NCBI GenBank assembly: GCA_029204225.1
Contig: CM055108.1
Location: forward strand, 26,589,303-26,653,302
DNA: 64,000 nucleotides
Direction: 5' to 3'
From: Diphasiastrum complanatum
Lineage: Eukaryota > Streptophyta > Lycopodiopsida > Lycopodiales > Lycopodiaceae
Made by a program: the position numbers and the translations under genes. The notes beneath the pieces are model-generated. The model ran no database searches. It saw only the letters and a program-made list of their open reading frames with translations, and was not told the DNA's origin. Shown in pieces: positions 24,996-37,150 of the stretch. How positions within the stretch are numbered: position 1 is the first letter of the stretch; every line of letters starts with the position of its first letter.

Positions 24996-25800
24996 TTCTA
25001 AAATGCACTAGATTAGTTTCATGTTTCAGTTTTGTGGATCTATGCAAGTTTAGTACTATTTAGAATCTGTTTCAGTTCATTTTGTAGCATTAAAGTAGGA
25101 TTTCAGTCATTGTTCAACGAATTTGCATGCTCATCTGATGGTTGAACATTTTGGCATGCATGATTGATTGAATGTGGTCGTTTATGCATGTGCTTCAGTG
25201 CAAGAGTGACAAACCTGAGTGTCCTCTGACAGGCAAGACAATACTACAACGTTAATCAGTCCATTCTACCTGGTTTGGGCATTGTAATATCAAGAACACA
25301 TCTAATAATTGCCCACGAAGTCTAATAACAGGCTGGAAAAAACCTCGAAACCACGAAGAAAAACCAGAATGAAAAAGAAACGAAAAGCCAACAGATTCTA
25401 AAGTAGAAAAATCGTAAACATTTGGCCCGTTGTCGCTTGCCCACTCACATTCTAAAACGATCAATGCTGCAACACTACCCCTGATTAGATCCATCCAAGA
25501 AATGTCATACATGTCAAGATCTATTCACAACTCAAAAACGACTTGCAACCACCCTCCACACGTCCTACATACATTCTCAGATCTTTTGACATCCTCCTCT
25601 ACACACAGTTTACCCATCGTCTACACCTCCTTCGTGTTACCACCTCAATAGTCCTTCTTTCGCATCCCAACTCAGCCGAATCATTCGCGTTCCATCTCAA
25701 CCGAGTCGCCTCTCCATTACCATCTCGAACGACGCAGGTGCTTACCAAAAAAACAAAAAAAAAAAGCAAAAACCAGTCAGATATCCCCCGCGTCTGCACG
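24996..25800. other. Non-coding stretch
   Basis: No gene, LTR or repeat recognised. The small open frames on both strands overlap each other and have no family signature. Confidence 0.3.
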
Positions 25801-25804
25801 TGAA

Positions 25805-26185
25805 ATCTCGACCATAGACTTTTGTCAAATCTCAACCGAAGCAATTCAGTCAGATCTCAATCAAAACAATTCACTCAGATCTCGATCGAAGCAATTCAGT
25901 CAGATCTCGCCCGCGTCTCCAGTTCAATTCTCGACCAATTTTGACCTTCAAATCTCGACCGAAGCATTCTGTCAGATCTCGACCGAAGCCATTCACTCAG
26001 AGATCGACCGAAGTATTCTGTCTGATCTCGACTGAAGCCATTCACTCAGATCTCCACCGAAGCATTTTAGTCAGATCTCGACCGAAGGCTTTCAGTCAGA
26101 TCTCGATCGAAGCATTTCAGTCAGATCTCAACCAAAGCATTTCAGTCAGATCTCGACCGAAACATTTCGGTTCAAATCTCGACCG
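25805..26185 (+). repeat. Degenerate 25-bp minisatellite
   Basis: About 15 imperfect copies of a 25-bp unit resembling CAGATCTCGACCGAAGCATT followed by TCAGT, tightest between 26040 and 26175. Because 25 is not a multiple of three, any open frame across it is not a repeat protein. Confidence 0.8.
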
Positions 26186-26189
26186 GGTC

Positions 26190-26700
26190 TGAGCTTGTGC
26201 GTGTTTTTTAGTTCTTTTCGTGTTTTTTCATGTTTTTTTTTTGAGCTTTTTTGTATTTTGTTCGCATTTTTGTGCTTTTTCGAGTTTTTTCATGTTTTTT
26301 CGTGCTTTTTTCTGATTCTTTTCGTATTTTTTTCACATTTTTTTTTGAGCTTTTTCGTGGTTTTTTTTATCTTTTCCATCTTTTTTGAGATTTTTTTCAT
26401 GCTTTTTTGCGTTTTTCAAGGTTATTCCATTTTTTTTGCATTTTTGCGCGACTTTATCTTTTCGAGTTTTTTTCGTGACTTCATCTTTTCAAGTTTTTTC
26501 GTGACTTCATCTTTTCCAATTTTTTTGCGACTTCATCTTTTTCAAGTTTTTTTTTTGCGACTTCATCTTTTCTAGTTTTTCGCGACTTCATTTTTTTCAA
26601 GTTTTCTTTGCGACTTTGTTTTTTTCTAGCCTTTCTCGTTTTATTCATTTTTACGTGTCGTTTCGTTTTCGAGTTTTTTTCATTACGCACAAGGAAAGTG
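26190..26700 (+). repeat. T-rich array with GCGACTTCATCTTTT units
   Basis: A poly-T-rich block. From 26440 to 26640 it contains about seven copies of (G/C)GACTTCATCTTTT followed by CAAGTTTTTT, spaced about 27-32 bp. The Phe-rich open frame across it is compositional. Confidence 0.7.
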
Positions 26701-26740
26701 CCGCAGCCAAAGCATCTGAAAGCAACCAATACCCCCTAGA

Positions 26741-28936
26741 TTGATTCATGATACATTGATGAACAATTGGATTCAAGGTTTCAGTAACTGCCTTGGCCAC
26801 CGCCCGCAGCGGAATGAGTTAAATGACTCTCTCCCTAAGCATGACTACGCCTATTAGAATGAACAGAGGATGAACGATAGAAATCACAGTCATTCTAGAT
26901 TACGTAGCCAAACATTTAAATGGATGAAGCGCTAGATGAATAATTTGTCGCGAATTGCAAGACAAATTATCTGTCGCGAATAATTCGCGAAGAGCTAGAC
27001 TGTGCTCGACTGATAATTAGTCGCAAATTACTCGTGAAAGACAAGACTAAAAGTTAATCGTCTATTACCAGAAAGAGCAACAAGAAAGATTAGACAGAAT
27101 GAAGAATAAGCATAGCAATATTGACAGATCTAAAACGCATAACAAATGAACTGTGTCAAATTAAGTATATCAAGTATACAAGTCAATAATGCGGTAGAGC
27201 ACAAGACTGTAGTGGACGAAACCACGTGCCCTACAAAGCTTATTTCTGTCTGTAATGAGGAATGAAACCTCCTTCACTTGTTCTAGACTTATCTTGCTTC
27301 ATCAGAATTCATCATCATAGAATACGCAGATGGTATCCAATATATATACATAATATTACAGGTGTGCAGATGCGAAAGTACAGAGTGGTTGTGTTGTCTG
27401 TAGAAGATCGTGGGTGGCTGCAATTGTTGTCCAATCTATTAGCGCAACTGCATGGGGTGAGCGTGAAAAGGGTGCGACGTCAGCTAGTCCTTAAGTGAAC
27501 GTTGGTGATGACGCAAAAGTGCATCACTCTTACGAATGGCCTTAGGATAAGATTTACAGAGTGCCTTATCTGTTAGGACACCTTTGGCATTCAGTAAGGT
27601 AGTGCCCCCTTTTCGCCTGTCACCATGACTTGTGTAAAAACACAGTGTTGTGATTCATTCGTCTTTTCTCCATTTGTGCGAATTTGCGTGTAAAAAAAAT
27701 GCAGACTGCGTGACAACGTTAGAAAAATATGCAGCATGAATTCAAAGTTTTGTCAACAGCATAGAGTGGTCCAGTAGACGATGTGGCGCATTGTGCATGC
27801 CTGCGGGCCGCGTGCGGTCCCATCCCCACCGCCTAGCCACCCGCCATTCCCCTTTGACCCCAAAAGGGCTAGTACCAGGGGAAAAGAGTACATTGTCTAC
27901 AATGAGCTTATATGTGGATTCTGTTATAGTTTCCTTTATGGGATGAATGCACTCTTTTTGGTGCCTTATCGGATGCAGCCGCTTCGTGCATAGCTTGCAT
28001 CCTCCAACAACCATAAAGGATTGATTTGGAGTTGTCTAATCCTACCACACATGTTGATCACGTTATTATTTTGATACAACGTGCATTTCATAATCAACAT
28101 TTATACTAGTGTAAAGTAATCGAATTGCAAGGCATTTATTGACTAATCAATATTGTGATGCTAATTAACTAATCAGATAATGTTGCTTTCAAAATACGAT
28201 ATGAAAATTGTATTTTTACATGTTGTGAAGAGGTCACTATAATTGAAGCTCAAATTGATGTTGCTTGTGAGTCAAATATGAAGTGTGCCCTTGCGCGACT
28301 GTGCCAATTTCCAATGTATTTTTATAGACTATAAACATGTGGAGCTAGCAATTAGAATTTAGATTGATTTTGCTGGAAAGGTAAAGTCCAATGTGATATT
28401 CACAAAGCTTCTTGAAACTTTCTTAATACTTAATGTAAGATTATATTGCTCCATCCAAAAGCTTAATCTTATGTGTGAACTTCTCGAAAGATATATCTAA
28501 TATTAAAATGACATCCATATTAGCCTTGATGAGATCACCTTGATCCAGTTGGCAATTATACATGTATATTCACAACTTTCATAATACATCGTTGATCCAT
28601 GCCAAAATGTAAGATTGAGATGTCGTATTCTATATATAGATTAGTAAGAACTTGCATTTATTGCCACATTCATAAGAGATGTCAAAAGGCTATTACAATG
28701 AGTGACAATCAAGAAGGCAAAATCAAATTTTGAAAGGGGGATCATTTGATATAGAATCACGTATTTGCCTTGTCATACATCCATATGTCCACCTGCCATG
28801 TCATATTATCATGAATTATAAACTCAAAGAGTTGACTCTCTTATAAGACATTTATAGCTCATATCCACAACGATCTAGTACATAATTAGCACATTGAATC
28901 TATTATACATTTATATTATCATGAACTATAGGCATA
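26741..28936. other. Non-coding stretch with one GC-rich dispersed repeat
   Basis: No gene recognised. Around 26930-27050 there are several TCGCGAATTA-like words on both strands. The only repeat shared with another place is the block near 27791-27905. Confidence 0.3.
27791..27905 (+). repeat. GC-rich dispersed repeat, copy 1
   Basis: Shares CCCATCCCCA..CCTAGCCACCC and a following ACCAGGGGA with the copy at about 63140-63235, in the same orientation. No box A/B promoter was recognised, so the class is unknown. Confidence 0.5.
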
Positions 28937-29070
28937 TCACTCAAGAAGGTGTGAATAATGTTTAACTGAGGGTAATGAAAACACAAGTGATCATTGATTA
29001 AGTTTTACATAAGTCTCATTTTTTGGTGATTTCTAGAGTTTTTATTAGATGCTTATGATTGACTAAATTA
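28937..29070 (+). repeat. Dispersed repeat, copy 1 of 2
   Basis: ATCACTCAAGAAGGTGTGAA at the start and TTTTTATTAGATGCTTATG near the end both recur at about 31995-32127 in the same order and orientation. Similarity is roughly 75% and ends abruptly on both sides. Confidence 0.55.
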
Positions 29071-29569
29071 AACTATAAAAATCTTCGGAACATGACTTTG
29101 TTGTATGATACAGATCACATGTGTTCTTCATATTGATGCAAAAAATGCACTCAAAAAATGCAAATTCTAGCTAGAACCCTGGTGACAAACTCATAAAAGT
29201 CTATCGAACGATTCGTGAAACTCGAATTATTTATGTTCGAGAATAATTTGTGTTGGATCAATCAGGCTCTATAACACAACAAAACAAAATGAGACGAAAT
29301 CTAGGCGAAATTGAAACTAAGCAAAGCTAAGCGAAGCGAAACTTAAACGAGCTCTAATATTGATTCATGCTTGAAGCATGGAGATCACGAAACGAAACAC
29401 AAAACACGAAATCAGTTTGTTAGGAATTCGGATATGAGTGCTGGTCACCACCGGCTATATCAATCCTACAATCCTTCAGAGTGTAGACAGACATTGTTGA
29501 TCTATGCTAACAGATTAATATAGCATTCAACAAAATCAAACCAAAGTGCGAAATTGAATAAACAAGTGA

Positions 29570-30010
29570 ATGGGTGGAAAATGATATCTCGAAACATTTC
29601 GAGATTGTAGATTTGAGAGAAGCCAGGTGTTACCTTGGCTTACAAATTGACAGGGACTATGAGGGAGGTAAGTTGTACCTTCATCAGTCCAGATATACCC
29701 AGAAAATCCTAGAAGATTTTGGGATGTTGAATTGCAAAGGAGCGAATACTCCAATGCTTGCAGGAATAGTACTGACAAACGAAAATTGTTCGAGGACTGA
29801 AGAAGAGAGAAAATTGATGCAGCTCACACCATACAGGAAACTGATAGGATCATTGATGTACCTTGCAAATAACACACTTCCTGACATTGATTATGTTGTG
29901 TTCATGATGAGCCAATTATGCACGAATCCAGGCTCGACACATTGGAAGATTGCAAAACGAATTTTGCAATATCTTCAATTAATACAAAATACATGTCCAT
30001 CTGTGAGCGA
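29570..30010 (+). pseudogene. Ty1/copia RT C-terminus / RNase H connection fragment
   Basis: One open frame of about 140 residues reads LREARCYLGLQIDRD, LHQSRYTQKILEDFGM, TPYRKLIGSLMYLANNT and HWKIAKRILQYLQ, the conserved end of copia RT. The YVDD region lies upstream and is missing; downstream it breaks off before RNase H. No in-frame stop within the fragment, so it is younger or less decayed than most neighbours. It is on the opposite strand from nearby gypsy gag. Confidence 0.85.
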
Positions 30011-30234
30011 GACAATTTTGTAGAGGATCTGTAGATCTAGAAGTCCGCTAGTAAGCAAGACATCATTTGTGAGAGAACTGTATTTTTCTCACGCCAATGC
30101 ACTGCGTGGTCTGTCGCACAGTGCTCGAGAAATCAAAAGATCAATAGATAATATTGTAGTTGTTATGCACATATTAATCTGTATGATTGTATGATCTTGA
30201 ATGTATTTTTGTCTGCTACTATTCGTGTAGCAAC

Positions 30235-31050
30235 CTCTTTCTACTTTTGAGCTCTTGTGACAACCATAACTGATGTAGTTGGTTCATTGGCTCTTCGTGA
30301 CGGTGGTCGAACTGCTTGCTTTGGTTTGATGAAAATCATGTTCATCGAAGCAGTTGTAGGGGATACTTTTGGTCTAGCTAGACTGTCTTTATAGCAATGT
30401 CCATATCCACATTCTCGACAAAATGACATGAATTTTCTTTTGTTTGAACATTCTGCTATGCGTTGATTTTCTCCACACCCAAATTATCCTAGTCATCCTC
30501 TTGCCCATTGTCTGGACTATTGTTGTTGTGCAGTAGCATAAATTGCATGTTGCTCAAGAACACCAGAATCTTGATCAGGAGAAACATTCTAGTGATCTTG
30601 ACTTGTTAATGCTTCTAGCTCAACCATATTGGTTTGAGGTCCTTGTGTTCCTTGAGGAGCAAGCAAAGCTAGTGCTTCTACAAAACCAAGCCCATGCACC
30701 TTACCATCTCGTCCATTCCACTTTGGACCTTCATGATATCCATATTTGTGATAGTGTTCTTGGATAATCTTGGGATGAAATGAAATATAAGCTATCTTAT
30801 TACTGGTAGAATTGTATAAATGACAATAGGTGTCTGTCATTCGCTGTCTCATTTGGACACTCATTCATTGTAGGATTCCCAACACATATGGCACATAAAA
30901 CATTTTTCCTATTAGGATAAACATTACACAAACAATGATTTTAAATGTTTTGATTTTAATTTTTTTATAGAATCCATTTGGAAGCTGCATTGTCAATATA
31001 CATTCTGTCTTATTTGAATTCTCTATCCATCTAGTGAGAAATTTCGGCAT
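30235..31050 (-). pseudogene. Gypsy gag C-terminal fragment with zinc knuckle
   Basis: Minus-strand pieces 31050-30865, 30864-30589 and 30429-30241. The last contains a knuckle-like CRECGYGHCYKDS, followed by a basic segment with RPPSRRANEPTTSVMVVTRAQK. This resembles the region between gag and protease in plant gypsy elements. Several stops and frame changes. No protease or pol follows. Confidence 0.5.
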
Positions 31051-31581
31051 AAATATCTTTCATTGTTGACATGGTACTATAGTCTAATTAGTCTCATGAT
31101 TGATTTCGATCTTTGATGTTATAGATAGACCTAATTCACTTTCTTTAATTATTCATTTTTGTTTTCACAAAGATTAGACTATGAAATTGACTTTATGAGT
31201 AAATATTGATCGAGTCTCTACAAGATGGATGGAAGTAACCAACATATGTGGAGATTTAATTTGGAACTTGTCTTAGTTGTTGAAGAGTTGTGGGATAACA
31301 CATGGATAATTAGAGCATGTGTGGTGGTATGTCCTTAAAAAGGAGCTAAAGTTTTGCACTGACTTTTGCATGCCTCATCGATCACCTGTCCTTTTATCCC
31401 ATGTGAGGCGCTTGATAAAGCACCAATCGTTCATTCCTTATTAAATACTATTTTAGAACTAAAATTTGCAATACAAGTTGATATAAACATTTGTAGCATA
31501 TAGATTAATATTGGAAAATATGTGCATTTCATCGATATGGAGAAAGCAATCACCATTGGTAAACATGCCAATACTAGACCT

Positions 31582-31584
<3 letters not shown>

Positions 31585-31642
<58 letters not shown>
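31585..31642. repeat. (TA)n microsatellite
   Basis: Uninterrupted TA run of about 29 units. Confidence 0.95.
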
Positions 31643-31645
<3 letters not shown>

Positions 31646-31994
31646 CTTGTTGACCATCACTAGCACATTCGATGCTTTTGATTTGATTGAAAATTTTCCA
31701 GCCCAAAATAAACATCAAATATTTTTTACTTAAACTAATTGTATCTCATTTGTTGGGGACCTTCACGAGAGGTTGTGATGGTGATTTATTTTCAACTACC
31801 ATCTATGTTAGGAAAAAAATAGCTCAATGCAAGAGATGGAACAAAGCAAATTGTGATGCAATGAATCTTTGTTGAGAGATGAGCAAGACTTTTCTTTAGT
31901 TGTGCCACTAGACTGTCCTAAAAGGATATTCAAAGTTTTCTTGCATACAATTTTTTGCTGCTTAATGGCCACACAGAGGAGGTAAATTTTCTAT

Positions 31995-32127
31995 TGTGAA
32001 GATCACTCAACAAGGTGTGAATAATGTTTTAACCAATTGTAATAAAAGTAGAAGCAATCATTCATCAATTTTTACAAGTGTCTCATTTGGGACGATTTCA
32101 AGAGTTTTTATTAGATGCTTATGGTCA
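31995..32127 (+). repeat. Dispersed repeat, copy 2 of 2
   Basis: Counterpart of 28937-29070, 3.06 kb away in direct orientation. The preceding 31740-31990 reads faintly like a LINE endonuclease remnant on + (CKRWNKANCDAMNLC), which I cannot confirm. Confidence 0.5.
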
Positions 32128-32269
32128 ACCTTGATCTCTAGAAGTTAAACCATAATGGACCTGAGATTCATTGTTCTTGATTTCCAAAAGTGATTTTGCT
32201 CGTTTCCTAGTTATGAAGTACTTGCCCAAATTGTACCCAAGGTTGCCCCAATAAAATTTGATATACTGA

Positions 32270-32560
32270 TGGTGCATCAGTTAAGTACATTACCACAAAG
32301 TAATGACAAATCGTACACCACCAATTTTTATTGGTATGTCTTCCATAGTACCTTTTGGCCTGACACTTGAGCTATCCGCCAACTTGATTTCAAAGTTTGC
32401 AGGTTTCAGCTTCATAAGTCGCCACTGGGCAGAGAACTTGGAAGAAATCAGATTGTGACTCTAGATCCTCCATCTATCACAGTTGCCACTCGAGTTTTAT
32501 GTTAAATTAGTAGAGTGATATTGTGTTGCTCTCACTTTCCCATGCTACCCCTTTATTGAG
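32270..32560 (-). pseudogene. Very decayed gypsy protease-like fragment
   Basis: The minus strand near 32490-32350 contains ATVIDGGS, similar to a retropepsin IDGGS site, followed by broken frames. Too decayed for confident assignment. Confidence 0.3.
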
Positions 32561-32829
32561 AATCTCATTGGACTCTTCAAATCCCATGCAATATAAAGGT
32601 TCACGTTAGATTTTGGACTCTATCTCAGTCAATTGTTTTGATAATACCTCTTTGGCAAGACGTACTAACCACAAAAACTTTTCCAAAGTTATTCCTTAAA
32701 AGGATATTCATAATTAGCTCCATTTGTGACACCTGTAGTTTCGTCATCTTGAATGGTTTTTCATGCTGATCTAATTGATTATTCACATTAGCTCTTTGTT
32801 AAATTTTTTGAAATTGATTAGGTAGATTC

Positions 32830-33430
32830 GTTGGAACCACTACTCTTTGTGAAATGTCATGTGTGGACTTCCTCCACTATCAATCCACCAAGGATCTAGA
32901 TCTCCATCATTAGCAAGCATACATGAAGACATCACAAAAGCATCATCATTTGCATCTTGAACATCCAAACCATCCTCATCAAGAGTAAGATTACCTTGCT
33001 TGTCTCCTTGATCTCTCTTCTTCTTGTAGCACTCACTTGCAAAATGTCCTTTGATGCCACAATAGAAGCACTTGAGCTTTGATATATCCTTCTTTTTGCC
33101 ACTTGATCTTGCCCTTTAGACCACTTACTTTTGGTTTTGCCCTTGAATTTGCCCTTTGTAAACATAGCATCCTCTTGAAGTGTCGATGTAGATCCACCTC
33201 TTGCTTGAAGCCTATATTCTTCATTGATCAAGATCTCTTGAAGATCCATCAAACTTGGCAAAGTCTTTTGAATAGCAATACTTTGAACAATTTTAGCATG
33301 AGCATCCAACAAGCCATTAATAATCACTTGAATAAACTATCCTTACTTAATGCTTTCATTAATGCAAGCCAACTCATCATTCAATGCTTTCATCCTCAAA
33401 ACAAAAGTACTTTCATCCTTTTTCTTTTTC
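32830..33430 (-). pseudogene. Ty1/copia gag-protease fragment
   Basis: Minus strand. A UBN2-type gag tail (33420-33110) contains MKALNDELACINE and PSLMDLQEILINEEYRLQ. After a frameshift near 33100 there is an intact zinc knuckle CFYCGIKGHFASEC (C-X2-C-X4-H-X4-C, about 33068-33027), then a protease active-site region WWIDSGGSPHMT near 32880. Pol does not follow, and the sequence beyond 32830 changes to other elements. Two stops occur in the gag part. Confidence 0.85.
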
Positions 33431-34500
33431 AACCTGTTTCAATGCACAAAGCACTCCTTTTAACAACAACAAATTCTTTCAAAAGAAATCACAAAGATTT
33501 GAAACTATCTCAAAAATTCTCTTCTAGCACTTATACCAAGCAAATCAACACATAGAATCATGGAATCTTGATCAACCTATGATCTATCCTCGATCTAATG
33601 ACTTTTGCCACTTCCTAAAATTGAAACACACTCAAATGAAGTCCATAACCTCACTATCTAGAGATCCAATCAAAATTAGGGTTTTGTCAAAATCACAAAA
33701 GATTGACTATTCTAAATCTACATGCAAATGCTGAAATTTTGATTATGCAATCTAATAGCCACCACTTAGGCTGATCTAATGATCCAAAATCAGCCAAATC
33801 TAGTATGTGAAATCAAAAATTGAAATTGATCAAGTTTATAGACCTATATAGGGTTTTGATCTACAAAAGATCCAATCTACATAAGCAAAAAACTCGATTT
33901 TGGTGTAGAATCCCCTCTAGCATGCTCTAGTCTTGATATCTTCACCAAATCATTGATAGATTTGATTTCCTCCTTCATAACCTGAAACACAAGGCTGATA
34001 CCCTGTGAAGGATTTCATATCATTAAGATCTAATCCACTTGAAAGATCTTTGGTTTCACACGTGTGGATCCAAAAATAACAATTGTAGATCACTCTACAC
34101 ATAAAATTGCATGCAATCACAAGTATAGTGCACCAATGGATAATAGAACCCAAGAGAACCATGTATAAGCATGAAATGAGATAGAGAAGAAGATCACTCT
34201 CTCCATGAGTTATATTCTTTTATAACAGGTCCAAACCCTATTTGGCCACTTGGCTTTCTCTCCAAAATGATAACCCTACTATTTTTGGGTCTAGATTCAA
34301 AGTACCCAACATTCAAATTTGAATCTACTCAAACTCGCCTTCTAACTTTCCCACACTTTCAAAAAGTGTTTATTCAAATGAAATTTAGAGTAATGAACTT
34401 TGAAAAGTCAATCTCTAAGTCTAAAAACAAAGTTGGTGTCGATATGCCAAATATGGAAATATAACGAATATGATCAAACTAGTTGAATCTTTCACACCCT
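33431..34500. other. AT-rich non-coding stretch
   Basis: Probably leader/LTR sequence of the copia fragment, but no TG...CA termini or primer site could be defined. Ends at a junction with gypsy RNase H sequence near 34500. Confidence 0.3.
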
Positions 34501-36400
34501 CCTCCTTCACTTCATGCGATAGGAAAATTATTTGTTCGACTTCATCCTCATTAACACATCTCCTGATTATTCCATCTACACATTTTTAATACAATTGTCC
34601 AGCAATTATAAGGTAAGGTCTAGACTTCAAAATCAGTTTGCGCTTATTGATTTTAGACATAGTTGGATTCATTACTCCGGTTGATAAAAATGAGATTAGG
34701 TCTTCGGCCCATCTAGGAGTAGCACCGATTTGGAATAGGTAGGATTCCGGTAGATCATCATTTATAGGTCTTGTGACTTTCTCGGCTGATGCTATCCTAG
34801 ATAAATGGTCAGCAAGAAAATTTTGCTTACCTCTCCTAATGATAATTTTAAAGTCAAACTCTAAAAGGATGAGTAGCCATCTTGCTATACGACTAGTGTT
34901 GCATGGCTTATTCAACAGATATAGCAAAGCTTGGTGATCAGTATAGAATTTAAATTGATTTCCTAATAAATAATGTCGTAACTTATGTACAACACATTGC
35001 TAAAGCCTCCCTTTCAATCGTGGAATAATTTACTTCAGCAGGGACTAGTTGTCGGCTGAGGAAACAAATTGGGTAGTCTTTTTCGAATTCTCCTAGCTAT
35101 GTTAGGTAGATTCCAATAGCATACTTATCAGAGACAATATGAACATGGAAATCTAATTGATAGTTTGGTGCTCAGAGAATGGGTGTAGTGACAAATGTGT
35201 GCTTCAAATCCTCAACTGCTTGTATTCTTTATTTGGTCCATTTTGGATTTGTAATCACTTCATAAATTAATCTAACTTTTCCTACAAAATCAAGAATAAA
35301 TATACGATAATAATTACAATGGCCTACGAAGATATAGATTTCTGGTAGTGGCATTTCTTAAATCACTTTCACCTTAGCCAGATCCGTTGAGATACCATCT
35401 TTGGATATGATATGTCCTAAGACAATACCATGTGTCACCCAAATGTGACATTTCTCTTTATTCAGCGAAATTCCATACTTTCTGCATTGGATCAAAAAAA
35501 ATTCGAGACAATTAAGATGGTCACGGTTTTTAGATTTAACAATAATATCATCTAGATAAATCTTTAAAATCTTTTGCAATAGATCTTTAAACGCAAACTG
35601 CATTACTCTTTGAAATGTTGATGGAGCGTTACAGAGTCCAAATGGCATTATCTGATATGCATATGTACCAAACTCTGTGGCCAATGTTGTCTTATGAATG
35701 TCTTTAGGATCTAATTGAATAAGAAAATAACCGCTAAAGCCATCCAAAAAGCTCGTTTCCTCTACTCTTGCCATCCCTTCTAATATGGCATCAGTTAATG
35801 GTAAAGGAAAGTCGTCCTTTTTTGTGACTTTATTTAATTCTTTTAGATCCACACATATCCTTAATTTACCATTCTTCTTGGGAACCAGCACTATGGGTGA
35901 TAACCATGTTGTATGTTCAATTTCTCAAATGAAACCCGCAGCTAGTAATCTTTGTATATCTTCTTTAATTTTCTCTCTGTAAAGCGGATTATAGCGGTAA
36001 GGCTTTCCTTGGACTGGCTTTGTATCATTTTCTAGTAGAATGGAGTGTACTGCTATATCAGGTAGTATACCCTTCATCTCTTTATAGTTCCATGCAAAGA
36101 CATCACTGTACTTCCTTAAGAGCTTTTCTAAATCTCTACGTTGTAGTCTATCAAGATGCGCTCCTATATGCATGAATCTATCTTCTTCTCCATCTAGATC
36201 CTTTAAATTTAGAAGAATGGTTTTAGTTGGTCCATCAAATGAAGATGATTCACTTGTTGGTTCGCGTTTCGGTTTAGGCAACTCAATAGAAACGTCACCA
36301 ATCGAGTAATGTGTGAATTTCTTAGGTATGTCAAGTGCAGGATTCTCTTTATGTACAGGGATCTTTTCAAGTAAAGATGGGGCTCTGCGCTTGATGGTTT
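34500..36400 (-). pseudogene. Ty3/gypsy pol remnant 3 (RT and RNase H, no integrase)
   Basis: Minus strand. The RT leader 36400-35925 has HYSIGDVSIELP, FMHIGAHLDRLQRR and DVFAWNYKEMKGI. RT 35891-35358 has KLRICVDLKELNK, FGLCNAPSTFQRVM and an intact YLDDI. The connection and RNase H (35340-34586) are broken by stops but contain ADHLSRI. It ends near 34500 before the integrase zinc finger. The leader aligns with that of pol remnant 1 (7315-6938), so the two are the same lineage. Truncated at the 3' side by the sequence at 33.4-34.5 kb. Confidence 0.9.
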
Positions 36401-36419
36401 TTTACCCTTTGTAGACTCT

Positions 36420-37150
36420 TGCTCCTTCTCCTTTGCGGGTGGTGTCTGCTCCTCTTCAGCCTCTACTTTGGTTGTTGCTCTGTGAGCGCTTTTGTTGCTT
36501 TTCTTCTGAGGTGTGATCTTCTTTGAGGACCTCGTGGTTGGCGTAGATGCTTCCAGTTGTTCCTCTTCCTAAGCAACTATGTCTGGCTCGGTTATCATCT
36601 GCGACTATCTAAGCTGCTTATCTAGTGGTGGTAAAATTGCTTTTAAGTCATGTCGTTGAATTTGCGATTGCATAATGTCAAAGAGAAGGTACCCAAAGGT
36701 GGTGAAGGTCTGCTTCTTGCTGATTTCTTCATGCAAAAAATTCGCTATTGCGTCGGCCCAGCTATGAGTGCAACTCTTTGCACAAGTGATTCTACTAGCA
36801 GCAAAAAACTAACATAGGAATGCGTTTTACCTTTGACCTCTGCTTGTGTGTATACTTGGTCAGGTATGTGCATGTTGCAGCTAATTCCTTGCTCTTGATG
36901 GCCTCTAATATATAGCCATCCTTGTTCTTGTACTTGTCCATCGAGGTATCCAAAAATTGGAGATGTCAATTGAGTGCTCTCTAGCTCCTTCAGCTTCTTC
37001 AGGATTTTGATTTGTCCTTCTAGAAACCCAAACTCCATCAGGTCTTTGGTGGCCAGAGGCATCATACACTCGTTGCCTAGCCGTGAGACTGATGTCATGC
37101 ATCTAATTATGGGAATCTTGTCCACATACATTTTGTTTACACCCATCTTG
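36420..37150 (-). pseudogene. Accessory/gag-like region upstream of RT, related to the frame at 3.1-3.65 kb
   Basis: Minus strand. The frame 37146-36745 is followed, after a frameshift, by WADAIANFLHEEISKK and FTTFGYLLFDI (36764-36660), then a Lys/Pro/Glu-rich tail with TTRSSKKITPQKK (36540-36430). The WA...YGYLL segment and the basic tail match the accessory frame of element 1 in order. Here it lies about 100 bp upstream of the RT leader with no gag or protease between. Either this is its native 5' position or an internal deletion joined it to RT. Confidence 0.5.

Noticed and set aside
25941..26192. Repeat spacing resembling a CRISPR array
   Set aside because: 25-bp units are contiguous with no unique spacers, and the window is plant nuclear DNA.
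26195..26575. 126-codon Phe-rich frame that looks like a membrane protein
   Set aside because: Product of a poly-T-rich tandem array; no start context, no homologue-like motifs.
31740..31990. LINE endonuclease remnant
   Set aside because: Only a faint resemblance (CKRWNKANCDAMNLC) with stops; not enough to call.
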